Shown here: in pieces, positions 11,373-23,870 of the stretch
Layout of the letters: each line of letters begins with the position of its first letter
How positions within the stretch are numbered: position 1 is the stretch's first letter
Assembly: GCF_026151205.1 (NCBI RefSeq)
Contig: NC_087083.1
Coordinates: 1,426,001 to 1,490,000, forward strand
Length of the DNA stretch: 64,000 nucleotides
Source: Bolinopsis microptera
Lineage: Eukaryota > Ctenophora > Tentaculata > Lobata > Bolinopsidae
Direction of reading: 5' to 3'
Translations under genes and position numbers: made by a program
Notes under the pieces: generated by a model
Databases searched by the model: none
What the model saw: only the letters and a program-made list of their open reading frames with translations
Told to the model about the DNA's origin: nothing

Positions 11373-14300
11373 GTTAGGGCAAGAGTTATTTTTCTGTGAC
11401 AAATTCGTAACAAATGTTTGTCTACTTGTAATGTTGTTGTCCAGTAGTCCCCGGAACCACCACAAAAAACCGTCCAGCTGAAACTTTTGGGCAAAAAATT
11501 TTATAGTAATTTTTTCTACCAGAACCCATAACCCACCCCTAATATTGGTTATTCCGCTTCCGAAGGTCTTAGATCTTCCATAGGGTGCAAAATGACCGCA
11601 ATTGGCCACATATGCAGCAATGATAGTTTCAGATCAATTGGGTGCTCTATTATTTCGAAATAAATGAATTTTGTTCTCGATTTTTTCTCAATTATTATTG
11701 AAATTTCGAACAAAAAATATACACCAAATTATTTTTAACGCTTATCAAATCTTACTCGAAATACCTTCAATTAACAAATATCAAGTTAAACTAACAAACA
11801 ACAGCGATTAAGACCAACCCCCAGACAGCTATTCGACGGTACTGCTACTCTTTTGAATGTCTTTAAAAGTTATCGCTACCAGTGAGCCGATGACTAATCA
11901 CATTCGATTTGCCATATGGAGTTAGCCACCGAATAGTACTGGGAAACTGATGCCTATTGTGTCAGGGTTGAGGGCTTCCACTCACACGAGTTATTCTTGC
12001 TGCAAACTATATCATGGCAGACTCGGGTTTAGAGGAGCTCATCAAACTCGTGTATCCTGGAGACGTCAACGCATATATCGTGATGGAGGATCTTACTATT
12101 AAGCGTTGTATAGCCACGATCTGATCCGACCCGCTCTTTGTTGATTCTTATAGAGGAAAAGTGTTACGACGATGACTAGTAGACTATGGAAGGTATACAT
12201 CAACCGAAATTGTGAACGCAAATAGAGGTGTTTTACTTTAGACCTGATAATCTATTCAGTGAATCATCATAGCAAATAACTCTGGCTTCTAAATAACCTG
12301 TATTCAAAACAGTAGAACATCAAGCACTATGGATACTTACCAAACAGTGATAACACTATAAAGGACTTCATAAGAGCAGAGAGGTTGACACGACTACTGA
12401 TATCTATGATCAGCTTAGCATCTGCGATGCTGCCCTATCTTCGCAGCAGCTGTAGGGACAGTATGCAAGAAGCTTTAAGACTGGTATTTGAAGCAGGATT
12501 GGGAAATAAAGTCAAGTATGGGGCGCCTTTAAAAGACCTTTAAAGTAAACTGGCTTCACACGTTTGTTACAACGACCACGAGTGCGGAGTGTGGGACTGA
12601 CCCTCTCCATAGAGCAGAGTCATTATGAGGGCACTAAATCTAGTGGTGATTAACAAGTGGAAGGATGCGTAATCGAGATCCGCTCACAGTTATGGGTGGG
12701 CCACCCTGAATCAATTGCTTAAATAATCAGTTTTTGGAGATTCATTAGCTAATTCATCGAAGCGATAGTACCAACTAAAGCTGCCCATCCACTCAGAATC
12801 CTTTACCATGTCAACAATCAAGAAAAACTGTGATGTAATTGAAATGTAATTAACTTGGTATTAAAGTTACTGTCGACTTACAGAATCCGAAGATAAGACT
12901 AAGTTATTATCTTTTTCGACTGGTCTATCTCACAGCCTGGGAACGATTGAGTTGACTCCGAGGAATTTTGGCCGTTGGGCTGTCCTTCTACGGTGAGCTA
13001 GATGGTTTTGACAATCTCTTCGATAAGATAAGTGTCAAAGGTAAAGTAAAGAACTTGACACAACTATAAATCAGTTTAAAGAGAATAATAAAAGCGTTAG
13101 CACGATCCGTTGAAGTGTTTTAACCGTCTAGTCTTTAGGTTGCTGAAGAGAGACTTCAAATAGAGGAATCCATAACATACGAGTATAACGGTGTGCCGAT
13201 GAGCTATTTGGATCAATATCAATGATAGGAAAACTAATATAGCCGCTCTTGATAAACCAATCTACACATAAATTTTGCAGCTATCACGATCCACAGTCAT
13301 TGAGATGGAGGTTGGCTAATATCAGCAACAAAGCGTCACTTAAAGGGTGGGACATTTCTGTGTGAGGGTATCAATGGAGTACTTAATCTTATCCGCTAAA
13401 AATCGGTAGTTATACTGTATTTTTGATGATCAGGAGCCTTCTACTAAAGATCACGAGCACAAGAGGAAGTAACAGCGGTTCTGTGCGAAGAAATGCGTTA
13501 GAAGAAATCCACATTTTGTTCTGCCCTCTCAAAACAACATTCCTGAGCAAGTGAACATAACAAACAAGAACTGATCGACCTTAAATCTCAAGCCTTTTTT
13601 ACTTGTAAATGGTATTGAAGTGACATAGCCTGTAACTATGCTGATACTTAAAATAGCAAAGAAAGACATTGGAAATGTCCATTCCTGGCGATGTATGAAT
13701 TGAAGTCAGAGGATCGCGATAAAGTTCAAGTCGTAGTTAGTACACATTTCAACAGTAGACCATCACAATGATATTTATCTAACAACGAATAATGGTAAAT
13801 ATTCCAATTCGAAAAGAAATATCAAGTCATCTAGATCATAAAGAAAAGGAGATACTTCTTCTAATTCATAGTATTTCAGGTTGTGTATAGCGCAGTGGAC
13901 AGATTGGATTTAGCAAGGTTTAAGAGTGCTAAAAAACTCTCACCTTTGATGTGAGCAAGTATCAGTTGCAACATAGCTTTCGGTGAGGAATCAAAAGAAA
14001 ATATTAGTGATGCAGCGGCCTCTGTTTCTTTGGCAGTACATTTATGGTGACAAGAAAAAGACCTTTCTGCATTGAATTCCTAGCATACAATGAGGTATGG
14101 TAGCGAAAAAGATCTCAATCGAATAGGCTACCTCCAACAATAGCTTTCAGCAACGGACACATCCTTAGAGCTTACTTACAGTACATAACTGAGTCATGCT
14201 TAACGCTGACAGATCTGAATCCCCTTGACTACGGCAGAAATTGGCTCCTGGTGCACTTACGAACCAGATGCACCATAGTCTCATTTATGAAACCTTATAT

Positions 14301-14906
14301 GTGTAACTTTCTGTCGATGTTGAAAAGGCCTGTTTGACTTCAGATGTTCATGTAGGAAATATCTTCAATTGTTTGCCACTTGTGGACGATGCCTGGTTGA
14401 ACCTGCAGCAAACATTAGACATATGAACTAAGAACAGCGGTATTTTGATTAAAATAAACTGGTATTAATAATAGTCTTGGTACTTTTACTGAAATACACA
14501 GTTTTTGACTAACTGTAATTGTTATTTGTAGATAAGTTTTAAATAGATTGTAAAATAATCTTTAAACAAAATTAGGTGTATTTTTTTTCGAAATTTCATA
14601 AAAAATGAGAAAAATTTCAAAAAATTCCATTTATTTCAAAAATAAAGCTCCAATCGATTTTCTGAAACTATCATTCGCCGCCCATAATGTGGCCATTGCG
14701 GTCATTATTTCACCCCCTATGGAGATCTCAAGACTTCGGAGCCGAATAACCAATATTAGTGGGTAGGGCGTATGGTCCTGTAGAATAATACTATAAAAAT
14801 TTTTCCCAAAAGTTTTCAGCTGGACGGTTTTTTTTTTTGTGGTTCCTGACATAGACAACACATTCCTGTAACAAACCTTGGTTACGAATTTGTTCACTAG
14901 ATTGAA
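11373..14906 (+). pseudogene. TIR transposon copy 2 (XPG/FEN-like nuclease + CXC protein), shredded
   Basis: Full-length inverted copy of the element at 47,856-51,405. The left terminal repeat (11,373-11,745) begins TAGTTAGGGCAAGAG and the right one (14,560-14,906) ends CTCTAACTA; the adjoining flanks are TTT on both sides, consistent with a 3-bp target duplication. Coding order on the plus strand is preserved: the DSGLEEL segment near 12,010, the LPYF segment near 12,430, the nuclease segment with the GATC-like FDG motif near 13,420, the GCDS-like segment near 13,880 and the Cys-rich tail near 14,290-14,430. Numerous single-base indels break every frame. The mirror partner is copy 1. Decay and sequencing error cannot be separated here. 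Confidence 0.8.
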
Positions 14907-16560
14907 CCCATAAACAGCAATTTCTTGCCTCTAACTATTTAAGTAAGGTCCGATTAGAAGTCGTAATGTAGCTCGCTGACTCACAATCTGCGACGTCGTC
15001 GTGACATTAATTTCCGCTCCTGAAGCACATTCTCACAAAACTTGCTACCCGGGTGTGGTGGCCCCCTATATTCAGTAAGCTGTATTTGCCAACTTCATAA
15101 CCTCTGATCCACAAGCTTTCTTTGCTATAAGTAGCTAACTTTGAAATGAAAATCATCTGTCCCCTTATGCTGCCAGTGCACGTAACCCGAGATTAAGAGG
15201 TACGAAGAGCGTCACAATCGCCCGTAGGGGTTGTGTTAATATTGTATGGTTATTTGTTTTGTGGGTTTTGGGGGTTTGTGTCGCTCCTGCACTGCACACA
15301 CTCACACTAACCTGAGGGATATTTAAAACATACAAGTCACGTGAAAGGATTTTATTAGCAGACTTTCGAAAATACTTGTTAAATGTCTTCAGCGTCACAC
15401 TGCACACTAAGCTCGCTCCTGATCAACCGACACTTTATGTCCTATTAGCACAAAAGAGGAATCCTCGCATCATTTCATTTTCAATGTTTAACATCCTCAC
15501 AACGCAATTAAAATTAAATACATTTTATTGTGAAAATATTATTAGTCCACTATTCTCCCCAAACTTCAAGTTCAACCGATCGTGCAGTAGTAAAGAACAA
15601 AAAGTATCTTACGCATATAAATATTAGCACGATCAAGTGATAGGGGCTAAATTATCATTGCTGTTTTACGATAACAGATTATATATTCTACATTTACATA
15701 ATAAAAGGTAAATTATGTCAAATGACAACATGTACTTTTATCAGCATCCGGTCGTAGTGTCCTGCAGAAAGAACCCGTTTAATTTTTTTTTTGTTTCTTA
15801 CTGAATACGAAGTCAATAGTTTGGTACTGAAGAACTAACCTGTTCTTACTGAAACACGAATTCAATGATGGACTGAAAGATCGTAACCTATTTCTTACTG
15901 AACGCGAAGTGAAATGATGCGTCCGAGGAAGATGGTGTCGTCACCGGATTTGTTATATGTTATATTTATGCAAATGAATCCGTATCTTGCGATCACGAAG
16001 TGGTTATGTATCTCGTTATCATTTATACTTCAATCTGTAATCTCCGTAATTCATCTATGAAATGTCTATATTTATTTATACATATTATTGTTTAATTTAC
16101 GTAAAAAGTTTTATATAGCATTCATGACCGAATCATATGAAAATTATATACATGCAATTCAAATTGATAAATTAGTACAAATCTCTACAATAAATCTAAA
16201 TTAGTCTTTGTAACAGTGTACGCCGTCCACGTGAAGTTGGGGGTTTAAAACAACATTTTATCGGTTGTGGTTAATTATACGTTGTGGAAATTATACGTTT
16301 GTGTGTCATTGCAGAGCTATATTTATTGGCGTAGTACTCGGTCGGACAGATATTTTTGATGCGATAAAAACTGACTAAAAATGAAACTAATAGCTTCCTT
16401 GTGTGACCACGGCTTTTTAGATTTCATTATAATATACAAAGAATACTTATATTTTTATGTAATCTGTTTAATTCAAATTGTATTTCAATCGTAGATGTAA
16501 AATTTCTAATTTCTTATTGTACCACAATTCTGTAGTACTGATTTACAACGTCGAAAAACT
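14907..16560. other. Intergenic, no gene recognised
   Basis: AT-rich sequence between the transposon copy and a GC-rich repeat. Short open stretches (15,165-15,407 and 15,376-15,627) have no recognisable motif. A tract of related phrases (tcttactgaa-acgaa, three times at 15,795-15,915) is a weak direct repeat of about 53-62 bp. Confidence 0.5.
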
Positions 16561-16599
16561 TCTTGAAAGACATAAACCCTCAAATAGATACCAAGCATC

Positions 16600-17180
16600 G
16601 CACACGTTGTACGTGCACCCGGGTTAATACGACGCTATTGTCAGCACTGCGCGCGCGCACACGTACCATCCTTATATTGGCGATCTGTATGTGCCTATCC
16701 TACTTGTGAAACAGAGCGCGTCACGCAGTACGCGTAGCACATGCTATGTGAAAACTTCTTATCATCAACTTTTTTCTGTCGGAACCCCTTCAGACATCGT
16801 CCGAAGGGGAGTACTACACATGCACTACATATATAACATTTAACGGTGATACACGAAAATATTTTTTGACCTACGTTGCAATGCCACTTAGTGCGCGTGA
16901 AGCGCGCGCCGCCGAAGGCGGAAAAAATCTTTGATATTTGGAGACCAACATATTCAAAATATTGGTTCTGGATGACGAAGTCAATCTTCGCTTCGCCGAT
17001 CTGCTTAAGATCTGTGGTTGCGAGAAGCAGCATTTGATGCCCGCGCACGACCCAGTAGTGCATCGCGCAACAATATTTGTTCCAAATTGAGGAGTCCAAA
17101 TCGGCGCTCGTCCTGTAGTTATAAACCAACAAATTGACATCCTTTCGAAGGACACGAGACTCTGACGACAGCAATGAGGC
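16600..17180. repeat. GC-rich dispersed repeat cluster (copy 1)
   Basis: Shares several phrases with 37,200-38,160 and 62,450-62,910: gtcacgcagtacgcgtag followed by catgctatgtgaa (16,719-16,752 versus 38,116-38,151), cttctcgcaacca, gacgaagtcaatcttcgc, and cccagtagtgcatcgcgc (17,050-17,068). CpG is abundant, unlike the AT-rich surroundings. The open frames crossing it on the minus strand (16,695-17,174) have no protein motif and are a by-product of the composition. Confidence 0.6.
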
Positions 17181-17284
17181 AATTAGAAATTATCAAATTC
17201 GATGCTGGATAGACAGATTTGGGCTAAAAACTATCTCTGTTCGGACGTTGAAGCGCCAAAGTCTAGTCGAGTCGGATAATTATA

Positions 17285-17400
17285 AGTCTTAACGGGTTGA
17301 GATACTCGTAAAAGATTTGGTCCAATTTCCCATATATTACCGCTGACGAGTCCAATTCGTCGCGCTTCCTGTATTTAAAAACCTCCAAGATCAAAGAAAA
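17285..17400. mobile_element. Degraded copy of the TTAACGGGTGATACTCG MITE
   Basis: Reads ttaacgggttgagatactcg then gtaaaagatttggtcc, a spacer, and gacgagtccaattcgtcgcg. These align with 37,433-37,530 and with the reverse complement of 44,380-44,475, with scattered indels. Confidence 0.55.
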
Positions 17401-17489
17401 GTCGAGTCATTATATTTTGCACATCAGTTGAAGGCCATGCCCTCAACTCCTCAGTGAATTACAAGAAACCTGTCCTTAGCAAAAACACT

Positions 17490-18090
17490 GCATGATACTT
17501 GGAAATATTTATTGAATCTACTAAACGTTTGACACGATCTCACATGAGAAAACTACTTAGATAAACCTAGACACCTATGGGAATACTGGAAAACGCCAAT
17601 AGACTCATCGCTTAGTTATCTCTCTAATAATATCAATATGTCTCTGAACTGTGGCGAAGAGTCTGACAGCCTGCCTGTTCTCTTTGGAGTTTCCCCAAGG
17701 CTCTTGTCTCGGACCCCTTGCTATTTATAATATAATGTTAACGACTATTTAGAACAACTGATCTGGGCAAGTTCATACTATTCAGATGACACAAACAAAA
17801 TCGAAGTAGATGAATTAGAAAAAAACTGTATGAAAGAGCAAAAACGAAAATTCTCCGTTTGGTTACACCAAGTAACAAGAAATGCACTCTATTACAATAT
17901 AAAATAAAGAAATGCTGCCTACATTCACATCAATCTGTCACGTACAGCTACAGATAATGAGCAGTAACGAATCCAAAATATACTAACTCTGAATAATACG
18001 TAAATAAAGCAAGTTAAGAGTCCAACGTTTTTTAGGTAGATATTAATTGACGAAAGCAAAAATGGGTAGTCCAATAAGAAGAAAACACAA
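17490..18090 (+). pseudogene. Broken LINE reverse transcriptase fragment
   Basis: The nucleotide sequence tracks the RT domain of the LINE at 40,776-44,072 in opposite orientation. Recognisable parts, in three shifting frames, are the AFDTISH region (17,530), YLSN (17,615), GVPQGSVLGP (17,690-17,725), LGKF-ILF-DDTN (17,765-17,800) and the FLG-IID region (18,030-18,060). Indels break the frame every few dozen bases. It represents roughly LINE residues 695-870 and lacks the endonuclease part. Confidence 0.7.
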
Positions 18091-18569
18091 TTTCAAGAAA
18101 CAACAATTTTATTTAGTATCATTAAAGCCGACAAAAGTATATTTTCCTATATTATATAACTAGCACTAACTTTAGATCAATATCTTATGTGGACTTGAGT
18201 AGCACGATGATTGACTATAATGTATATACATTTGTACAAAATACGTTCGAGAAGAATCCAGGTGATACAGATCGAGAGTGCAGACCAAAAGTTTTACGCA
18301 CCACACCAGACCTTGCCTCCTGAGTTCATGTGTGGATAAGAAATGTTAAGAAAAAAAAACAAACTGTCGTTCATACCCAGTCCCTTCTTAAAAGAAGTAT
18401 ATAAACTAGTCTAATGTTTAGCTTCGTTCAATAATAACAATAATCAATATAATCAAATATCAATACCAATAACCTACCGAATACAGATATTATATATCAA
18501 TCATTAATTCATTCCGAAAAAAATTTCTATTGATATAGATTTTTAGTATCTAAAAACATTACAAAAGAT

Positions 18570-18570
<1 letters not shown>

Positions 18571-18618
<48 letters not shown>

Positions 18619-19050
18619 TTTTTTTCGCGACACCCAGACCACCGTCAATAGAGGATGGCGACCTCCACTTGGGAGCCCCCCCCCGTTCCCCCAGGAGTCC
18701 ATCCATCTGCTTAAGCCCCGTCCCTGAGGCCACTGGAGATATACCTGCCAAGTATCACCGAATCGGTTGCACCTCCGGAGATTTACTTAACTTGTCACTA
18801 GGACGTTCTGGTGTTTACCCTGGCCTGCATCAACGACCATGAACAGGATGACTTCCGTGCTGATAATGCTGCTCTTGAGACTTGGTGAGACGTAGGTTCT
18901 AATGGCGTTGCGGTGTGCTAACGTTTGATAGTGTGTTAGGTGGTGGGAACTGGGGTTTATTGAAACTACTCCATTTGGAGTGGCTGAGCTAAACGTGAGG
19001 GTTTGTGACGTCACGTGAGGTGTGACTCCTCACTCAGTCCATAAATAACA
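18571..19050 (-). mobile_element. Poly(A)-tailed retroposon-like insertion
   Basis: A run of about 47 T (18,571-18,617) on the plus strand, i.e. a poly(A) tail on the minus strand, immediately follows a distinct, more GC-rich body at 18,620 upward. Just before the tail the minus strand reads GGTGGTCTGGGTGTCGCG. The minus strand is open over 18,620-18,751 (residues include GLLGERGGAPKW), with no domain I can name. The 5' limit of the body is uncertain. A 3' LINE or SINE end, or a retrocopy, would all look like this. Confidence 0.45.
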
Positions 19051-19129
19051 GGAGCAGGATCATATTTACGACTCCAGAAATTACAGTTCGATCCAGGGTC
19101 CATTTAATGGCCATACACACCTTACAGCA

Positions 19130-19690
19130 CTTTTGGTGTGGTAACTGTGATGTGTAACAACTATACATTACTCCAAAACACACCACAATGTAGCGAGACT
19201 CCCAGTGCACTCCCATCATTGTCTTGCGATACTCCAGTACACGCCCACAATGTAGCGATACTCCATAACACCCACATTGAAGCGGATACTCCCATTACAC
19301 ACCCACAAAGTAGCGATACTCCCGTACACTCCCATATTGTACGATTACTCCATTACACACCCACATTGTAGCGATACTCCCATTACACTCCCATATTGAA
19401 GCGATACTCCCATTACTCCCACAATGTAGCGATACCCCATAACACTCCCACATTGAAGCGATACTCCCATTACACTCCCATATGGTAGCGAATACTCCCA
19501 TTACACTCCCATATATGCAGCGATACTCCCATACCTCCCACACTGTATGCGATACTCCCATTAACACTCCCATATTTAGCGATACTCCCATTTACACTCC
19601 CACATTGTAGCGTACTCCCATTACACTCCATATTGTAGCGATACTCCCATTACACTCCCACATTGTAGCGATACTCCCCTTACACTCTCC
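19130..19690. repeat. Minisatellite, ~30-bp unit
   Basis: About 18 imperfect copies of a unit close to gtagcgatactcccattaca followed by ctcccacatt (about 30 bp). Units vary by single-base insertions or deletions and by cccatatt/cccacatt, so the reading frame rotates and the open frames here (19,138-19,371 plus and 19,295-19,591 minus) are not coding. Confidence 0.9.
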
Positions 19691-21040
19691 ATGGGGCGGT
19701 CACATTTGCAAACAGGGGGCAGCACAACCCACTGGCTAATTAATGTAGAGTACAGTCAAGCAAACGCTTATAATTTAACAAGTGTATAATCCGGTGTTTG
19801 CTTGTCATGATCGACATACCGCACCGCGGCGTGAGTTAGTGACATCTTGGGGAGTCGGTGAGTGTTATTGGTACTAGCGGGAAGCAGTTCAGTGCGCCAC
19901 CCGCTGTTTATGACTGCGCGCCAAATCTTTGCTTATATCTGGGCCGGTTAGTCATCGTTTGCCGGTATAGTCCTGGTACAAATAAGGTGGCCCCACTACG
20001 CTGTCGGCTCTATATGTAACCCGAGACAGGCGTAATTCAAGGCCCACCGATGGCTTGTGCGGAGTTTCCTCGAGTGTTTAAACGGTGTATTCTAGCCCAC
20101 CAAGGCATTGGCAGTCCCTCGCTACACAAGATTCTTTTATAGACACAAATCTGCCTCTCCCAAAGTGCCGTATGCACAGACGATGAGCCCTGGAGAACCA
20201 AAAACCTGACAAGGATTCTCACCCAACAGTTGTTAAAAAGCGCCAAAATCGATTTGGCAAGATTTTCTGTCTATAGTACAATCATGAAAGTAATAGTAAG
20301 TGGCGCCGCTGCAATTATACTTGATACGCAATTTAAAATTGTTTGAAGTCCGTAGTATCTTTTAAGTCATCTGCCTGTGCTTGATTAATAGTGCTTTGTT
20401 CTCAGTTTTATCAGCTAATGACGTTTCTAAGCAATTGCTTGAAGTAAAAATTTTTTTATGAACAGCGTTTCCAAAGCATGGCTGACATAAACAACAAGGT
20501 ATTTGATTATTTTAGGAAAAACCGTGAGACTCGTTTGCACGGTTTTGAAATGTTGAAAGTCTCATAAAGGGGAGTATGGGCAGTATGTGGGACTTGATAA
20601 TCTTAGAAAATTCGAAGATGCAGTGATAATTGTACAAGTTTTGAGCGTAAGTAGTTTTATTCTATTTAAAAAATGGTTTTTGTATGTTCCCTTTTTCAAA
20701 GTGGTTATGGTCAAGTTTTTGGCATACCGGTGTCTGGTCTAGTATGCACATGTTATTGTTTATCTAAATAGAATCAAGGTCGCCACAAGGGATCTTATAC
20801 AGTGCTTCTGTGTGATTAAAAGACTACATTGACCGTTCTTTGAGGAAACACCCCACACACTAAACCGTAACTGAGATGTGATTCCAAAAAGAAGCATTAT
20901 ATAATTTTCAAATAAAGTTCAGAAGGTATCGAAGCCGAAATCTGCAGATTGCACCATCATATATCGCAGTTTTTTACAAGTATCATGTGGGCAACCAGAT
21001 TTAGCTTACTATCTAAAACAACACCTAAAAGTTGGTATCC
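19691..21040. other. Intergenic, nothing recognised
   Basis: There is a short open stretch on the minus strand at 20,037-20,246 and otherwise no coding signal, no strong repeat and no splice-bounded open segment that I could connect. Confidence 0.4.
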
Positions 21041-23030
21041 TTGGCTTATATAATAACCTTACCATTGATGAATATTGATCTATATTTTCATCAAGCAGGA
21101 TAGCAAGATGTCTGGTCCGTGCACAGGAGTCATCATATCCGAGGCAGGTTTAAAATGTAAGTAGCACATTTGGACATGATATGAAGATATGTACATTCAT
21201 GTAAATCGAGACATATTAAGTACTAAGTTGGCTTTTTTGTATGTTCTTCTCTATTGTCTTATATGAAATATTAGTTCATCAGCATAAAGTACAAATTTCA
21301 GCTCACTGTCTGAAAAGCGTTTACTATCATCGTTCAGATACAATAGAAGTAACGCCCTAGAATTGACCATGTGGTACTCAAATTGCACGTCCATTGTTTC
21401 TGATGTACATCGTTTATACATAACATACTGCATTTCTGGTTTATCAAATAGCTTTTAGTAAGTTAAGGGCTGTGCCCCAAATACCGTAGAATCAGTGATT
21501 TGCATAAAAATATCGTGATCAAGTGATCGAAGGCTGTGCTCAGTCCAATGAATAACCCTAGGACAGTTTATTGGCTTGCCAGAACTTATAACGGAGTCTA
21601 TAATTTGTGAGAACATGGGTGTAGAATGGCCTTTTCTAATCCAAACTGTGAGTCGTTTATTACACCTATAGATTGTGAAAAATTATGATGCGTTATAAAT
21701 TACCATCTCGAAGATCTTTACCAAGATAAGGTAATCTTGATACAGCCGATAATTTTCAATGCTTCTTTATTGTCTTCTGTTAATAGGAATAACATTACCG
21801 AGATTTTAAAAATACTTAGTGAATGTACCACTTTGTTATACATGTTTTTGAAAAGCTAGCCAAAGATCCCTGCAATGAGTTTTGCCGTTTATTTACAACA
21901 ACTACAGGTGGGTCACTGGCTTAACCTTTTGAAAAATCTCGAATCACCTCTATAATTTCTTCTCCATATAGTTTTCACGCAGGTATATGGAGTCAGATAC
22001 CGAAAATAACAGAACTGAGCAATGATTCTACTGGTCGCAGAGAAAATACTAATTTTTGACAGTACATTTTTCTTATTGAGATTACTTGCAAGAGAGTAAA
22101 ATTTTCACAGAATTTGTTACAATTATTCGTCTGCAATAACTCTCAGCCATCTATGACAAAATCGTCTTTACATCTAGAATATTTTTGCCACGGTCAATGT
22201 AAATTTCCCAGGTCTTTTTTTGAGTCATGCGCGTACTTCTCGATTTTTTGATATACACATAGCTTTGCCATCTTTATTGAGCGTGAGAAACTTGTCGAAG
22301 TTCTTGTAGTATATGTTGCTTGTTTGGATCCCCATCAGGTAGTTTTAATGTACAAGTCTTCTTCCATAATCCGAAATACAACCTAGCTTTCTTCTTGTCG
22401 ATGGAGTTAATGATGCCTGGTGATCCAAGGGTTTGGTTTTCTGTTACATAAGTGGGTTCTAGGAGTTAGAAGTTGCAAGACAATCTATCTTTATCTTGAA
22501 ATAACTGCACGAAGAGACAATGTGTTACAGCTGAGTTGGAACCCTATCTATATCGTTTTCTATTCAAGACAGAGCTTCTCTAAGTTAGCATTCCTATAGT
22601 CCGTAGAGGTAAAAGTAATTTTGTCTGATGAATCAGGTGTTGGCACAGAGTGCAGGGAAAGTCTCAATAAGAGTGAATATAGGGTGCAGGTGGTAGATCT
22701 TTCAATAGAGCTCTGTTGTTTTATCTTTGCTAACTTGCAGTGATTATGGACTCGGTATTTCGTCCCTCCGAGTGGACATGCTATGCCGCCAGTTACGCTA
22801 TACTGCAGTAGATGACCCAAATTCTACAAACCACAAATATTAAATATAAAATGTGTCCAGTATGGCGCAAATTCATAATTTTGATAATTGTCTCGACGCC
22901 TTCGTCGGGTAGAGATATCTGAACAACTGCATGCCCATACGATTGCGTCACACCGGTGAGCAAGCATTTGGTTTGTTGTTTAGTTGTGTTGAAAGGGAAC
23001 ATTACCTTGATTAATTCATCCATTCGGATT
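21040..23030 (-). pseudogene. Decayed LINE (CR1/L2-type reverse transcriptase), diverged family
   Basis: On the minus strand, an NxPWIT-like linker is visible near 22,430-22,400. A DIxxxGI-like region with AFD remnants lies around 21,500. The RT core at 21,251-21,433 contains NSRALLLLYLND, followed by LKFVLYADE, a damaged version of the PQGS-LGPLLFLLYIND and F-ADD catalytic block. The ADD active-site motif reads ADE, and frameshifts and stops interrupt the rest. It differs clearly from the 40,776-44,072 LINE, so a second family is present. The part above 22,560 (open stretches 22,560-22,820 and 22,793-23,023) is probably its endonuclease or upstream region, but I cannot confirm that. Confidence 0.65.
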
Positions 23031-23168
23031 TTAATAAACGATAGGCTATGATTACCGTTTTCATCTTAGACTACTGGATCATCTTATTATATGATTAATT
23101 TATAAACGAAACTGGCAATACAAAAGATTATAATGCGGGAGTTTGGCTGCTCTTCTATAATAAATACA

Positions 23169-23212
23169 CATGTGTGTGTGTGTGTGTGTTTTGTTTTTTT
23201 TTTGTTTTTTTG
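23169..23212. repeat. (TG)n microsatellite and T-rich tract
   Basis: About nine TG dinucleotides followed by runs of T interrupted by G. Confidence 0.9.
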
Positions 23213-23784
23213 TCTTCAATTTACAGAATGCTTGCTAGAGATAAGAACAAAATATTTATCAAGACTATACATGCACATGAGTAACTGACGTGGATAAGCC
23301 TTCGTAAAAACGGATCCGAAAAGTAAATGCGGCAACTCGGGTCCTTGGTATTGTCGTCGGTATATTGTCCATTATCTACTTTCGCTTTCGTAGTTATACA
23401 AATAGTGGAGTTCTAATTACATACTTTAAACCGATAAGTAGAATGAATGAAGATACCTGACAATCATCACTTCTATAATCTCAAAAGCATGATATCTCGT
23501 AGTGATGTATATTGTACTATGAAACTTTAAATTACATTTTGGCGCTCACATGAACTCATGAATGAATTGCCGCTTAAGGTTCTTGTAAATGCGGCAGGGC
23601 ACCTTCAAGCTTAAATTATTCACCTTACTGAGGCAGTCAACCAAAGCGTGCTTTTATTTTTATGATATGATATGGTTTGATTGTATTAATAATACCAAAG
23701 ATTTAAATATTTGTTTCCAAAAAAATTTGTTTTCCCATTTCGACCAAATTTTAACGGGCGATACTTGTAAATATTGATTCTAAT

Positions 23785-23870
23785 ATTACCGTGACGTAGT
23801 CAAATCCGGCGCGCGTCCTGGTAGGTTAAAACCAACCAACAAAAATTGATGCAACGGAAGTCAACTCTAA
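23785..23870. mobile_element. MITE fragment related to the GACGAGTCCAACTCGGCGCG family
   Basis: The phrase accgtgacgtagtcaaatcc then ggcgcgcgtcctggtaggtt matches the internal part of the foldback MITE at 37,433-37,605 and 44,377-44,587. The terminal TTAACGGGTGATACTCG parts are absent. Confidence 0.5.

Larger units (their letters stand above)
1..13470. repeat. Giant imperfect palindrome, arms at least 6.7 kb
   Basis: The sequence from the window start to about 6,750 is repeated as its reverse complement from about 6,800 to 13,470. Paired landmarks: 1-60 with 13,410-13,465; the transposon end at 2,131 with 11,373; 2,540-2,720 with 10,860-10,980; 2,840-3,010 with 10,470-10,660; 4,878-5,520 with 8,035-8,675; 6,250-6,360 with 7,200-7,310. 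Midpoints all fall at 6,733-6,778. Arms differ by frequent single-base insertions and deletions, many private to one arm when checked against the cleaner relative at 47,856-51,405. Position 1 lies inside the left transposon copy, so the left arm continues outside the window. I infer either a raw-read artefact (both strands of one molecule read in series) or a real inverted duplication in poorly polished assembly. Confidence 0.85.

Noticed and set aside
16695-17174. 159-codon minus-strand frame
   Set aside because: It crosses the CpG-rich dispersed repeat and MITE-like pieces. No motif, and the related loci at 37-38 and 62 kb do not preserve the frame.
18527-18751. Lys-rich protein (poly-K) on the minus strand
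   Set aside because: The lysine run is the translated poly(A) tail of a retroposon-like insert.
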